Positions 1-10,900 of a stretch of 64,000 nucleotides of DNA are shown here, piece after piece (position 1 is the stretch's first letter; every line of letters starts with the position of its first letter). The translations under genes were made by a program, and so were the position numbers. The stretch is from assembly GCF_030733205.1 (NCBI RefSeq), contig NZ_JASHJL010000007.1, forward strand, positions 62,001-126,000, given 5' to 3'. A model generated the notes under the pieces. That model saw only the letters and a program-made list of their open reading frames with translations, searched no databases and was not told the origin of the DNA. This DNA is from Mameliella sp. MMSF_3455. GTDB lineage: Bacteria > Pseudomonadota > Alphaproteobacteria > Rhodobacterales > Rhodobacteraceae.

Positions 1-2
1 AG

Positions 3-3000
3 GTCAGCACGCTGACCTTCACCATCGACAACGATCGCCCGGCGACGCTGGACGCCACCAACCTGGCCTTTACCGACAACCTGCCGGCGGGCGTCGTCGT
101 CGCCGCCACCCCGAATGTCGTCAACACCTGTTCGGGCACCGTAACCGCGGTGGCGGGCAATGGGTCGATCTCGTTGACCGGTGGCCAGCAGCTGGCGGGC
201 GGGGCCTGCACCATCGCGGTCGACGTGGTTGCGGCCGCGGCAGGCAACTACACCAACACCAGCGGCGACCTGACCTCTTCGATGGGCAATTCCGGCCCCG
301 CGACCGACGTGCTCTTTGTCATGCCGCAGCCCGGCTTTGCCAAGAGCTTTGCCGACCCGGCCATCGCGCTGGGCTTTGACACCACGCTGACCTTCACCAT
401 CGACAACAGCACCTCGATCATCGACGCCACGGCGCTGGATTTCACCGACAATCTGCCTGCGGGCGTGCAGGTCGCGGCGACGCCGGCGGCCTCGACCACC
501 TGTACCGGCGGCACGCTGACCGCCACGGGCGGCGCGGGCACCATCGGCTACAGCGGCGGAACAGTCGCCGCCGGGGCCACCTGTACCGTCGCGGTGAACG
601 TGACCGGCACGGCAGTGGGCGCGCAGGTGAACACCAGCGGCGATCTGACCTCCTCGCTGGGCAACTCGGGCACCGCGAACGCGACCCTGACCGTCGTTCC
701 GCAGCCCGTCTTCACCAAGGTCTTTGCTCCCGACACGATCAACCTTGGCCAGTCCTCGACGCTGACCTTCACCATCGACAACAGCGGTTCCATCCTTGAC
801 GCCAGCGGGCTCGATGTCACCGATCCGCTGCCGACGGACCTGGTGGTGGCGGCGACGCCCAATGCCTCGACCACCTGTACCGGCGGCACGCTGACCGCGA
901 CGGCCGGCGCCTCCAGCATCAGCTACACCGGCGGCACCGCCCCGGGGACGACCACCTGTACCGTCAGCGTCGACGTGACCCCCGCCACCGCCGGGGACTT
1001 CGTGAACACCACGGGCGACCTGACCTCGGTGCTGGGCAATTCCGGCACCGCCGCCGACACGCTGACCGTGATCACCCCCGAGATCGGGCTGAGCGGCTCC
1101 ATCGGCGGCGCCGTGGCCGACGGCGGCACCCTTGACCAGGGCACGTTGGACGCGGGCACGCAGCAGAGCCTTGTCCTGACCGTCTCGAACACCGGCACCG
1201 ATGCCCTGACGCTGGCCGCCGCGCCCGTGATCTCGGGCGCAACCAACGTCGTGGTGGACAGCGTCACCGGGCCGTTGGCGACCACCGTGCCGATTGGTGG
1301 CGATACCACGATCACCATTCTCTACACGCCCGCCACGGCGATCCAGACCGACCCGACCACGACGCTGCCGTTCAGCTTTGACCTCTCGCTGGGCAACGAC
1401 GACGTGGACGAGGCGCCCTATGACATCACCGTCTCGGGCACCGCGCAGGATGTCACCGCTCCCACCGGCTATAGCGTGGCCTTCGACCAGGACCCTGTGA
1501 ACATCGCCAACCAGGCAGCGGTCAGCTTTACCTTTGCCGGGGCCGAACCGGGGGCGGATTACGCCTATACCATCACCTCGGATGGCGGCGCAGGCAGCGT
1601 GGCCGGCAACGGCACCATCGTCACGGCGACCGACACGATCACGGGCGTCGACGTCAGCAGCCTGCCGGACGGCACGCTGACCCTGACCGTGGCCCTGACC
1701 GACGCGGCCACCAATGTTGGCCCCGATGCCACCGACACCACGACCAAGGACGCCACCGCGCCCACCGCCCTGGCCATCGACACGCCGCTGGCCGGTGACG
1801 CCGTGGTCAACGCGGCCGAGGCAACCGCGGTGACGGTCTCCGGCGGGTCGGTCGATCTGCCGGACGGCACCGTTGTCAGCCTCGCGGTCTCCGATGGCGG
1901 CGCGGGCCTCGTGACGGGAACCGCGAGCATCACCGGCAACGCCTGGTCGGCCGTGCTGAACCTGTCGGGGCTGGCGGACGGACCGCTGACCGTGACCGCG
2001 GATGCCTCTGACCCGGCAGGCAACCCGGCGCCCCAGGCCTCCATCTCGGCCACCAAGGACACCGGCATTCCCGGTGTCACCATCGACACGCCCATCGCGG
2101 GCGATGACGTGATCAATACCGCCGAGGCAGGGGCATTCACCGTCTCCGGCACGGTGTCAGGAGTGGCCGACGGCACCCTCGTGCGCCTGATCCTGCGCGA
2201 TACCGGCGGCGCGGCCGTCTACAACCGGCAAGCCACCGCCACCGGCGGCACCTACAGCATCTCCTTCGACATCTCGGCGCTGCCGGACGGAGACTATGAC
2301 CTTTCTGCCGATGTCACGGATGCGGCGGGCAACCCGGCGGTTCAGGCCGTGACCACGATCACCAAGGATGGGCTGGCCCCCTCGATCGAGATCCAGGATC
2401 CCGATCCCTCCGTGGCCGACAGTCTCTATGCCAACGCGGTGAACGCCGCCGAGGCGGCGGCCTTCACCGCCTCGGGTGTCGCCCTCAACGCCGCGGATGC
2501 GGTGCAAGTGGTCATCACCGCCACCGACGGCGCGACGGGTTCCGTCTCCGTCACCACCGGCCTCACCGCCGGTCCGGGGGCCTTCCACAGCTGGTCCGAC
2601 GCGCTCGACATTTCCGGGTTGGCGGATGGCACCATCACCCTGACAGCCGAGGTCTTCGACAGTTCGGGCAACAGCTCTTCGGCGACCACCACCTTCCTCA
2701 AAGACACGACGCCGCCGGCGGGCTATTCCGCCAGTTTCGACCAGGACCCGGTGAACATTGCCAACCAGGCCGCTATTGGCTTTACCTTTGCCGATGCAGA
2801 GGTCGGGCCTGGCGTGACCGGGACGGATGTCACCTTTGACTATACAATCACGTCCGATGGCGGCGGCACGCCTGTGGCCGGCTCCGGCACGATCACCAGC
2901 GCCACCCAGCAGGTGACAGGCCTCGACCTCTCCGGCCTGGCCGATGGCACCCTGACGCTGAGCGTCACGTTGACCGACTTCAAGGGCAACACCGGTGCCG

Positions 3001-6000
3001 CAGCCACCGCGACCGCGACCAAGGACACCAACGCCCCGGTCCTGGCCATCGCCACCCCGATCGAGGGCGATGACGTGATCAACGGCGCCGAGGCCGCAAC
3101 GGTGGTGATTTCTGGCACCTCCGGCGATCTGCCCGACGGTGCCGACGTGGCCGTCGCGGTGGCCGATGCGGCCAGCGGCAATGTTGCCGGCACGGCCAGT
3201 GTCACCGGCGGCGCCTGGACCCTCACGATGGACCTGACCGGCCTGGCCGATGGTGCGCTCAGCGTCACCGCCGACGCCACCGATCCGGCGGGCAACCCTG
3301 CGCCGCAGGCCACCGCCAGCGTGTCCAAGGACACGGTCGCGCCCTCGGGCTACACCGCCACTCTGGATGACGATCCGGTCAATGTCGCCAACGAGACCGC
3401 CACCGGCTTTACCTTTGCCGGGGCCGAGGTGGGCGCAACCTATGCCTTCACCATCACCTCGGACGGTGGCGGCGCGCCTGTCACTGGCACCGGCACCATC
3501 GCCACGGCGACGGAGCAGGTCACCGGGCTGGACCTCAGCGGGCTGAACGACGGCACCCTGACGCTGACCGTCGCCCTGACCGACCCGGCGGGCAACACCG
3601 GTCCCGACGCCACTGACGAGGCGCTCAAGGATGCCACCGCGCCTGAACTGACCATCGACATCCCGCTGACGGCGGACGGCGTGATCAACGCGGCAGAGGC
3701 CGGCGCCCTGGCCGTCACCGGCACCTCGACCGGGCTGGCCGATGGCACGCCGGTCGCGGTCACGGTTGGCGACGGTAGCGCCACTGTCATCGGCACCGCC
3801 ACCGTAAGCGCCGGCACCTGGACCGTGACGCTGGATCTTTCCGGCCTCGCGGACGGCCCGCTGAGCCTGACGGCAGACGCCTCGGACGCTGCCGGCAACC
3901 CCGCGCCGCAGGCCACGGCCACGGCCACCAAGGACGCCACTGCGCCCACCGGCTATGCCGTGACCTTCGACCAGGACCCGGTGAACAACACCAACCAGGC
4001 GGGTGTCGGCTTTACCTTCGCCGGGGCCGAACCCGGGGCCGCCTTTGCCTATGCCATCACCTCGGACGGCGGGGGCGCGCCCGTCACCGGCAGCGGCACC
4101 ATCGCCACGGCGACGGATCAGGTCACAGGGCTGAACCTCAGCGGGCTGAACGACGGAAGCCTGACGCTGACCGTGGCCCTGACCGACCCGGCGGGCAACA
4201 CCGGCCTCGACGCCACGGAGACCGCCGTCAAGGACGCCGAGATTCCCACCGCCACCCTGGCCGGACCGCTGGACGCGCAGGCCGATCCCTTCCCGGTCAC
4301 GCTGACCTTCTCAGAGGACGTGACGGGCCTTGCCCTGACCTCGGTCCAGATCACCAACGGCACGGCCTCGGCCCTGACCGGCAGCGGTGCGGACTACGGC
4401 TTTACCGTCACGCCCGACCACGACGGCCCGGTGGAAATCTCGGTCGATGCGGGCGCCGCGGCGGATGCGGCGGGCAACCTTGCCACCGCGGCCGCGCCGA
4501 TCACCGTGACCGCCGACCTGACCGGCACCCCGAACCCGAATCCGCTGCCCGATGCGGACGGCGACGGCATTCCGGACCTCTTCGAAACCGGCGACCGCGA
4601 CGGCGACGGCATCCCCGACGACCAGGACTTTGACCCGCAGGGCTATTTCTACTGCGAGGATGACGGCCGCATCATCCCGGGGGGCGGGTTCACCGTCACC
4701 GGGCCGTCGGGCGCCAACAGCACGCTGGGCACCACGAACTTCATCAACATCACCCGCGACGGATCGACGGGCGAGTTGCAGTGGTTCGCACTGCGCCCCG
4801 GGACCTACACCATGTCGGTTGTCTACCCGACCGCCGTGGGTATCCCCAGCACCGCGCGCACCTCTTCGGGCACGCTGGACCTGACCACGCTCTTGCCGGA
4901 CAACCCCGCTTCCATCGGCTCGTCCGAGGACGGTTCGACCGGCTTCCTGGCGGATACATCGTTGGCGGCCAACCCGGAATTCTACACCAGCTTCGTGATC
5001 GAACCGGGCGATCCCTATGTCGTCGGCAACAACATTCCGATGACCCAATGCGCCGAAAACGCGGTCACGCTGAGCGCGGCCACCGACGGGTTGGAGGCCA
5101 ATGCCGGCACTCCCACCGACGTGACCTTTACCCTGACGCAGGCGCGCGCCTCGACCCAGGACACGGTCGTCAGCTACAGCGTCGGCGGCACCGCCACCCC
5201 GGGGACGGACTTCACCGCGCTTTCGGGCACGGCCACGATCCCGGCGGGCGAGACCTCGATCACCATCACCGTTCCGGTGCTGGAAGACGGCGAGATCGAA
5301 GGCCCGGAAACCGTGGTCCTGACGGTCGATGCCCTGGTCTCGGGTGACCTGACCACGATCCTTGGCAGCACGCTGACCCAGACCGCGACCATCACCGACG
5401 ATGATTTTGCGGACATCGCCGTGACCAACGACGATCTCGTCACCAACGAGGGCGGCGGCGACGATGCCACCATGACCTTTGCACTGATGGGGACACCGAC
5501 ATCGCCGGTCACGCTCAGCTTTGCGGGCGACAGCCAGTGTACCGTTGCCCCGGCCACCATGACCTTTACCGCGGCCAACTATGCCACGCCGCAGGCGCTG
5601 ACGATCCGCGCCATCAACGATGAAAAGGTCGAGGGTCCGCACAGCTGCCAGCCCACGGTCGCCGTCAGTTCGGCGGATACGCGCTATGACGGTGCGCCGC
5701 TGTCGCTGGCCGCCGTGACCATCACCGACGACCTTGTCGACCAGATCCGCGAGCCGCTGACGGAAATCCTCGAGGATGACCTGTCAGAGACCATCGACAC
5801 CCAGTCGCGGGCCTTCAGCCGGATGGCAAAGGGCGCGCTGGACCGGCTGCAGGCGGGCCGCGACCTGCCCTGCGGCACGCTTCAGGCCTTTGACGTGGAC
5901 GGCAGCATCCAGATCCAGGATGCCACCGGCAACGCGCGGGGCACCTTCGGCAGCGATCGCTACAACTGTGTTTCCGGCAGCCGCGAGATCCTGGACGGGA

Positions 6001-6851
6001 CCTTCACGCTGAACAAGACCGAGGACACGGGCCTGCAGGCGCTGCTGCAATTCGCCTGGCAGCGGGAACGCTTTACCAGCGACACCTCCATCGCGGGCTA
6101 CTTCATGGGCGGCTACTACAGCCGGACGGATGTCCGAGGGCTGGGGGATGGCTTGATCGACGGCTTCGGTGTCAACGGCGGTGTCTACGGTGCCCGCGGC
6201 TTTGGACAGGGCCTCTTCCTGGATTACTACATGGCCGGGGCCGCCGGGCGGCACAGCTTCGACATCAACTTTGACGCGACCACCGCGCCGATCAACGCGA
6301 CCGGCGACTACACCTACCTGGCCGGCTTCGCGGGCCTCGGCATCTCGGGGCAGCGTGACTTCGACGGCTTCGTGATGAAACCGCGCGTCGGTCTCGACCT
6401 TGCCTATGCACGGGCCGGGGACGCGGATGTGACGGCGCGCCAGATGGGCCTGAGCCATACCGGCGCGATCCAGCTGGATGACTTCCGGGGCGCCCGCGCC
6501 ACGGCGGAAATCCGGTTCGAAAGCCTCGCCACGCCCGACGGGTCCGAGGCCCTGGCCCAGCAGATGCGCACCGCCTTCACCCCGCGCCTCGCCTGTACGC
6601 TGTCCTCTTACGAGGACGAGGCGGACTGTGGTCTTGGCCTCGCTCTGGCATGGGAGCGCCGGGACGTCGCCAGCGGCATGACCTGGGGGCTGGAGGTGGA
6701 TGTCGAAAAGATCGACGAGACCAGCCGCTTTGCCTTCAACGTCAAGCGCGAGCGACCCATTGCCAATGGCTTCGGCTCGGTGGTGACTCGGCTCTCGGCC
6801 CCTGCGGCACAGACCCTGCAGGTCGAACACGGGATAAAGCTGGACTGGTAG
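3..6851 (+). CDS. Giant repetitive surface protein with C-terminal beta-barrel (5' end outside window)
   Basis: The reading frame is already open at base 3, so the gene starts upstream; about 2280 residues are visible. In order: three DUF11/DUF7933-like repeats (to about 1075), an abnormal-spindle/choice-of-anchor-like domain (about 1080-1450), a run of bacterial Ig-like repeats (1450-4230), one further Ig-like domain, an Asp-rich DxDGDGIPD calcium-binding stretch (about 4549-4635), a Calx-beta-like domain (about 5060-5405) and a C-terminal region of about 350 residues (from about 5750) with alternating amphipathic strands, ending in Trp. That end resembles an autotransporter or outer-membrane barrel. 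The likely role is a cell-surface adhesin or stalk protein; the ligand cannot be told from sequence. It stands alone, with mtgA convergent downstream. Short GTG or ATG codons inside the frame (for example 150) are not the true start. Confidence 0.85.
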   Translation, partial: VSTLTFTIDNDRPATLDATNLAFTDNLPAGVVVAATPNVVNTCSGTVTAVAGNGSISLTGGQQLAGGACTIAVDVVAAAAGNYTNTSGDLTSSMGNSGPATDVLFVMPQPGFAKSFADPAIALGFDTTLTFTIDNSTSIIDATALDFTDNLPAGVQVAATPAASTTCTGGTLTATGGAGTIGYSGGTVAAGATCTVAVNVTGTAVGAQVNTSGDLTSSLGNSGTANATLTVVPQPVFTKVFAPDTINLGQSSTLTFTIDNSGSILDASGLDVTDPLPTDLVVAATPNASTTCTGGTLTATAGASSISYTGGTAPGTTTCTVSVDVTPATAGDFVNTTGDLTSVLGNSGTAADTLTVITPEIGLSGSIGGAVADGGTLDQGTLDAGTQQSLVLTVSNTGTDALTLAAAPVISGATNVVVDSVTGPLATTVPIGGDTTITILYTPATAIQTDPTTTLPFSFDLSLGNDDVDEAPYDITVSGTAQDVTAPTGYSVAFDQDPVNIANQAAVSFTFAGAEPGADYAYTITSDGGAGSVAGNGTIVTATDTITGVDVSSLPDGTLTLTVALTDAATNVGPDATDTTTKDATAPTALAIDTPLAGDAVVNAAEATAVTVSGGSVDLPDGTVVSLAVSDGGAGLVTGTASITGNAWSAVLNLSGLADGPLTVTADASDPAGNPAPQASISATKDTGIPGVTIDTPIAGDDVINTAEAGAFTVSGTVSGVADGTLVRLILRDTGGAAVYNRQATATGGTYSISFDISALPDGDYDLSADVTDAAGNPAVQAVTTITKDGLAPSIEIQDPDPSVADSLYANAVNAAEAAAFTASGVALNAADAVQVVITATDGATGSVSVTTGLTAGPGAFHSWSDALDISGLADGTITLTAEVFDSSGNSSSATTTFLKDTTPPAGYSASFDQDPVNIANQAAIGFTFADAEVGPGVTGTDVTFDYTITSDGGGTPVAGSGTITSATQQVTGLDLSGLADGTLTLSVTLTDFKGNTGAAATATATKDTNAPVLAIATPIEGDDVINGAEAATVVISGTSGDLPDGADVAVAVADAASGNVAGTASVTGGAWTLTMDLTGLADGALSVTADATDPAGNPAPQATASVSKDTVAPSGYTATLDDDPVNVANETATGFTFAGAEVGATYAFTITSDGGGAPVTGTGTIATATEQVTGLDLSGLNDGTLTLTVALTDPAGNTGPDATDEALKDATAPELTIDIPLTADGVINAAEAGALAVTGTSTGLADGTPVAVTVGDGSATVIGTATVSAGTWTVTLDLSGLADGPLSLTADASDAAGNPAPQATATATKDATAPTGYAVTFDQDPVNNTNQAGVGFTFAGAEPGAAFAYAITSDGGGAPVTGSGTIATATDQVTGLNLSGLNDGSLTLTVALTDPAGNTGLDATETAVKDAEIPTATLAGPLDAQADPFPVTLTFSEDVTGLALTSVQITNGTASALTGSGADYGFTVTPDHDGPVEISVDAGAAADAAGNLATAAAPITVTADLTGTPNPNPLPDADGDGIPDLFETGDRDGDGIPDDQDFDPQGYFYCEDDGRIIPGGGFTVTGPSGANSTLGTTNFINITRDGSTGELQWFALRPGTYTMSVVYPTAVGIPSTARTSSGTLDLTTLLPDNPASIGSSEDGSTGFLADTSLAANPEFYTSFVIEPGDPYVVGNNIPMTQCAENAVTLSAATDGLEANAGTPTDVTFTLTQARASTQDTVVSYSVGGTATPGTDFTALSGTATIPAGETSITITVPVLEDGEIEGPETVVLTVDALVSGDLTTILGSTLTQTATITDDDFADIAVTNDDLVTNEGGGDDATMTFALMGTPTSPVTLSFAGDSQCTVAPATMTFTAANYATPQALTIRAINDEKVEGPHSCQPTVAVSSADTRYDGAPLSLAAVTITDDLVDQIREPLTEILEDDLSETIDTQSRAFSRMAKGALDRLQAGRDLPCGTLQAFDVDGSIQIQDATGNARGTFGSDRYNCVSGSREILDGTFTLNKTEDTGLQALLQFAWQRERFTSDTSIAGYFMGGYYSRTDVRGLGDGLIDGFGVNGGVYGARGFGQGLFLDYYMAGAAGRHSFDINFDATTAPINATGDYTYLAGFAGLGISGQRDFDGFVMKPRVGLDLAYARAGDADVTARQMGLSHTGAIQLDDFRGARATAEIRFESLATPDGSEALAQQMRTAFTPRLACTLSSYEDEADCGLGLALAWERRDVASGMTWGLEVDVEKIDETSRFAFNVKRERPIANGFGSVVTRLSAPAAQTLQVEHGIKLDW
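1450..4230 (+). repeat. Alternating Ig-like domain repeats within the surface protein
   Basis: Two repeat types of roughly 90-110 codons alternate. Type A carries a GY-x3-FDQDPVN signature, seen near 1462, 2717, 3346 and 3949. Type B carries IDTP-x5-VINxAEA, seen near 1770, 2078, 2380 (divergent), 3044 and 3647. Many copies end in TKD just before the next APT/APS start. The similarity extends to DNA: the codons for FDQDPVN are nearly identical between copies, so recent duplication or recombination within the gene is likely, and copy number may vary between strains. Confidence 0.85.
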
Positions 6852-7052
6852 GCCTCGACTGGTAGGCAAGGAGGCGTGAACCCGACGCCCGGGTGATTGC
6901 GCACCGGGGCGCGGGCTGTGGCGACGGGTTTCTACCCGATGTGCCGACCTGACGCGGTCCTGCGCCGCTGTCCGCTGCTCCGGCACCCATGTCGCCTTTG
7001 CCCGGGCCTTCACCGGCCATGAGACGGGCAGCGGCAAGCCGCCGGTTGACCG

Positions 7053-7790
7053 CTAGCGTTCGAAACAGGCGGATCGCCCGTCCTGCGCGATCAGCGCGGC
7101 GCCGTCCATGATCGTCCGCGCCCGGCGGTTCATCGCGGCGCTGGGCCGGTCCGCCTCGCGCCCCTTGGGATTGGGCAGGACCGTGGCCAGCAGCGCCGCC
7201 TGTCGTGCGCTCAGGTCCCTTGGCGCCACGCCGAAATAATGCCGCGCCGCCGCGTCGACGCCAAAGACACCCTCGTCGAACTCGGCCACGTTCAGGTAGA
7301 CCTCAAGGATGCGGCGCTTGGGCCAGAACGCCTCGACCAGCGGCGTCATCAGCGCCTCAAGCGCCTTGCGCGTGTAGCTGCGCGCCTGCCAGAGGTAGAC
7401 GTTCTTGACCACCTGCTGACTGATGGTGCTGCCGCCGCGCCGGGCACCTTCCTCGATCGCCGCGCGGATCGCGCCCATGTCAAAGCCCCAGTGGGTGCAG
7501 AAATTCGCGTCCTCGGCCGCCACGGCGGAGCGCAGCATGACCGGCGCGATGTCCTGAACGTCCACCCAGGCGCGTTCGACCCCGCCCAGCCGCCGCGACT
7601 CGGACCAGATGGTATGGGTGACCGGCGGGTTCACCACCCGGAACAGCAGCACCGCCAACACCGCGATCCCCGCCGCGCCAAGCGCCACCCGCAGCAGCCA
7701 GCGCCGCAGGAAGGCCAGCCGCCGGGGCCGCTGCACCACCTTGCCCTTCGTCTTGCGCTTGCGCGCCGGTTTCTTCGCCTTGGTCGCCAT
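7053..7790 (-). CDS. mtgA: Monofunctional biosynthetic peptidoglycan transglycosylase
   Basis: A 245-residue GT51 glycosyltransferase that polymerises lipid II into glycan strands at the inner membrane. A basic N-terminus is followed by one membrane segment (about 31-52). The family motifs are present: AAEDANF with the catalytic Glu at about 93, and STISQQ at 121-126, then the ILEVYLNVAE region. There is no transpeptidase domain, and the length is normal for MtgA. It lies convergent to the surface-protein gene and downstream of gltB on the same strand, separated from it by a strong terminator, so it probably has its own promoter. Confidence 0.93.
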   Translation of the reverse strand: MATKAKKPARKRKTKGKVVQRPRRLAFLRRWLLRVALGAAGIAVLAVLLFRVVNPPVTHTIWSESRRLGGVERAWVDVQDIAPVMLRSAVAAEDANFCTHWGFDMGAIRAAIEEGARRGGSTISQQVVKNVYLWQARSYTRKALEALMTPLVEAFWPKRRILEVYLNVAEFDEGVFGVDAAARHYFGVAPRDLSARQAALLATVLPNPKGREADRPSAAMNRRARTIMDGAALIAQDGRSACFER

Positions 7791-7874
7791 GTCCGTTCTC
7801 TACCCCAGCGGCGCGGCGGCGCCAATCGCCCGAAAGCGGGACAGCCCCCCGATCCGCAATAGCCCAAAAGAAAA

Positions 7875-7899
7875 GGGCCCGGTCGCCGTGACCGGGCCC
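7875..7899 (-). terminator. Rho-independent terminator of gltB
   Basis: A perfect 10-bp stem (GGGCCCGGTC paired with GACCGGGCCC, 5-nt loop) lies 25 bases beyond the gltB stop. On the minus strand it is followed by a T-rich run (TTTTCTTTT). Confidence 0.88.
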
Positions 7900-7923
7900 C
7901 CTTCGTGACTGTTCCGTGGCGGC

Positions 7924-10900
7924 TTATTCCGCCGGCACCGCCAGATCGCCCTCGATCCCCAGCGGATGAGAGATCTTGTCCAACATCTCTTTCGGGCAGA
8001 CCTGCACGAAGTTGTCCTTCTCCAGGTCCCAGTTCTGCAGGATGTCCTTGCCTTTGCGGCTGGCCGTTTCCTCGACGTGGCGCTGGATCAGACCTTTCAG
8101 CTGGTCCTCCCAGGCAGTCACGCTGACCGGGCAGGTGACGAGGCTCTCCATGTTCATCATCTGCCGTGCGGTGCCCTCGGGGTCATAGATATAGGCCATG
8201 CCCCCGGTCATCCCGGCGCCGAAGTTGGCCCCGATGCTGCCCAGGATCACCGCGACGCCGCCGGTCATGTATTCACAGCCGTTCGACCCGCAGCCCTCGA
8301 TCACCACCTTGGCGCCCGAGTTGCGCACCGCAAAGCGTTCGCCCGCGCGGCCCGCCGCAAAGAGATGCCCGTCGGTGGCGCCATACAGGACCGTGTTGCC
8401 GATGATCGTGTTCTCGGCCGCGGTCAGCGGCGAGACCAACGGCGGGCGCACGACGATCAGACCGCCCGACAGGCCCTTGCCGACATAGTCGTTGGCATCG
8501 CCCGAGACCTCGATCTTGAGGCCCGGCGCCGCGAAGGCGCCCAGCGACTGGCCGGCGCTGCCGGTCAGCTTGACGTGCAAGTGGTTCGGCTGCAGCGCGT
8601 TGCGCATCCCGAATTTCTGCACGATGTGGCTGCTGACGCGGGTGCCCACGGTGCGATGCGTGTTCATCACCGCGTAGGACAGCTGCATCTTCTCGCCGTC
8701 TTCCAGGAACCGCTGCGCATCGCGCACGATTTCCGCGTCCAGCGTGTCGCGCACCTCGTTGCGGGGCTTGTTGCGGTCATAGACGATGTCATCCGACCCG
8801 TCGACGCGGATCAGCAGCGGGTTCAGGTCCAGGTCGTCCAGGTGGTCCGACCCACGGCTGACCTGGCTCAGCAGGTCGGCACGGCCGATCACCTCGTCCA
8901 GCGAACGCGCGCCGATCTCGGCCAGGATTTCCCGCACTTCCTGCGCGTAGAAGGTGATCAGGTTCACCACCTTGTCGGCATTGCCGGTGAACTTGGCCCG
9001 CAGGGATTCATCCTGCGTGCAGACACCCACCGGGCAGGTGTTCGACTGGCACTGGCGCACCATGATACAGCCCATCGCGATCAGCGCGGCGGTGCCGATG
9101 CCGTATTCCTCGGCGCCCAGCATCGCGGCCATGACGATGTCCCGGCCGGTCCGCAGACCGCCGTCCGTGCGCAGCGTGATCCGCTCGCGCAGGTTGTTCA
9201 TCGCCAGCACCTGGTGCGCCTCGGTCAGGCCCATTTCCCAGGGCAGGCCGGCGTATTTGATCGAGGTGGCAGGGCTGGCGCCCGTGCCGCCGTTGTGGCC
9301 CGAGATCAGGATCACGTCGGCCTCGGCCTTGGCAACGCCCGCGGCGATGGTGCCGACACCGGACGAGGCCACCAGCTTGACCGTCACTTTGCAGCGCGGG
9401 TTGATCTGCTTGAGGTCGTAGATCAGCTGCGCCAGGTCCTCGATCGAGTAGATGTCGTGGTGCGGCGGCGGAGAGATCAGCGTCACGCCCTTGGTCGAAT
9501 GCCGCAGCCGCGCGATCAGGTCGGTGACCTTCATGCCGGGCAACTGGCCGCCTTCACCGGGCTTGGCGCCCTGGGCCACCTTGATCTCCAGTTCCTCGCA
9601 GTGGTTGAGGTACTCGGCGGTGACGCCGAACCGGCCCGACGCCACCTGCTTGATCTTGGCGCTGGGGTTGTCGCCATTGGGCTCCGGCACGAAATGCGCC
9701 GGATCCTCGCCGCCCTCGCCGCTGTCCGACTTGGCGCCGATGCGGTTCATGGCCACGTTCAGCGTCTTGTGCGCCTCGGGGCTCAGCGCGCCCAAGCTCA
9801 TGCCCGGCGTCACGAACCGCTTGCGGATCGAGGTGATGCTCTCGACCTCTTCGATCGGTAGCGCCTTGCCCAGCGGCTTGATTGCCAGGAGGTCGCGCAG
9901 GTGGATCGGCGGATTCGACTGCATCGCGTTCGAATACTGCTTCCACATCTCGTAAGAGGCGCGGTCGCAGGCGGCCTGCATCAGGTGCATGGTCTGCGCG
10001 CCCCAGGCGTGCGTCTCACCCGATTTGCGTGCCTTGTAGAAACCGCCGATGGGCAGCACGTCCTGGCCACGCTCGAAGGCCAGCGCATGGATCTGTTCCG
10101 CCTTGTGCTGGATGCCGCTGACCCCGATGCCCGAGATGCGCGAGATCATGCCGGGGAAATATTCCGCGCACATGGCACGGCTCAGCCCCACGGCCTCGAA
10201 GTTCAGGCCGCCGCGATAGGAGGAGATCACCGAGATGCCCATCTTGGACATGATCTTCAGCAGGCCCTGGTCGATCGCCTCGCGGTAGCGCGCCACCGCT
10301 TCGGTCAGGGTCATGTCCAGAAGGCCGCGATTGATGCGGTCCGCCAGGCTGTCCTCGGCCAGGTAGGCGTTCACGATGGTCGCGCCCGCGCCGATCAGCA
10401 CGGCGAAGTAATGCGGGTCGATGCATTCCGCCGACCGCACGTTGAGCGAGCAGAAGGTCCGCAGCCCCTTGCGCGTCAGGTGGCTGTGCACCGCGCTGGT
10501 GGCCAGGATCATCGGCATCGCGACCCGGCCCGGGCCGCTGTGCTCGTCGGTCAGGATCAGGTGGCCCGATCCCGAGCGCACAGCATCCTCGGCCTCGGCC
10601 CGGATACGCGCCAGGCCTTCGCGCAGGGCGCCTTCACCGGCGCCAAAGGTACAGTCGATCTCTGTGCAGGGCGCGTTGAAGTGGTTCTTCAGTTCGTTGA
10701 ACTGCGCGTTGCCGACAAAGGGGCTGTCCAGAACCAGGATCTCGGTCTGGCTGCTGTCCTCGTCCAGCACGTTCTTGAGGTTGCCGAAGCGGGTCTTGAG
10801 GCTCATGACCCGGAATTCGCGCAAGCTGTCGATCGGCGGGTTCGTCACCTGGCTGAAGTTCTGCCGGAAGTAGTGGCTCAGCGGCCGGTACTTCTTGGAC

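Noticed and set aside
150-152. GTG as the start of the surface protein
   Set aside because: The frame is open and continues the same repeat domain back to base 3, so the true start lies outside the window.
1450-4230. CRISPR-like or satellite array
   Set aside because: The repeats are in-frame protein domains of about 300 bases in one coding sequence, with no short spacers.
4311-5642. Long minus-strand frame inside the surface protein
   Set aside because: Arg- and Gly-rich low-complexity translation opposite conserved Ig-like and Calx-beta-like domains.
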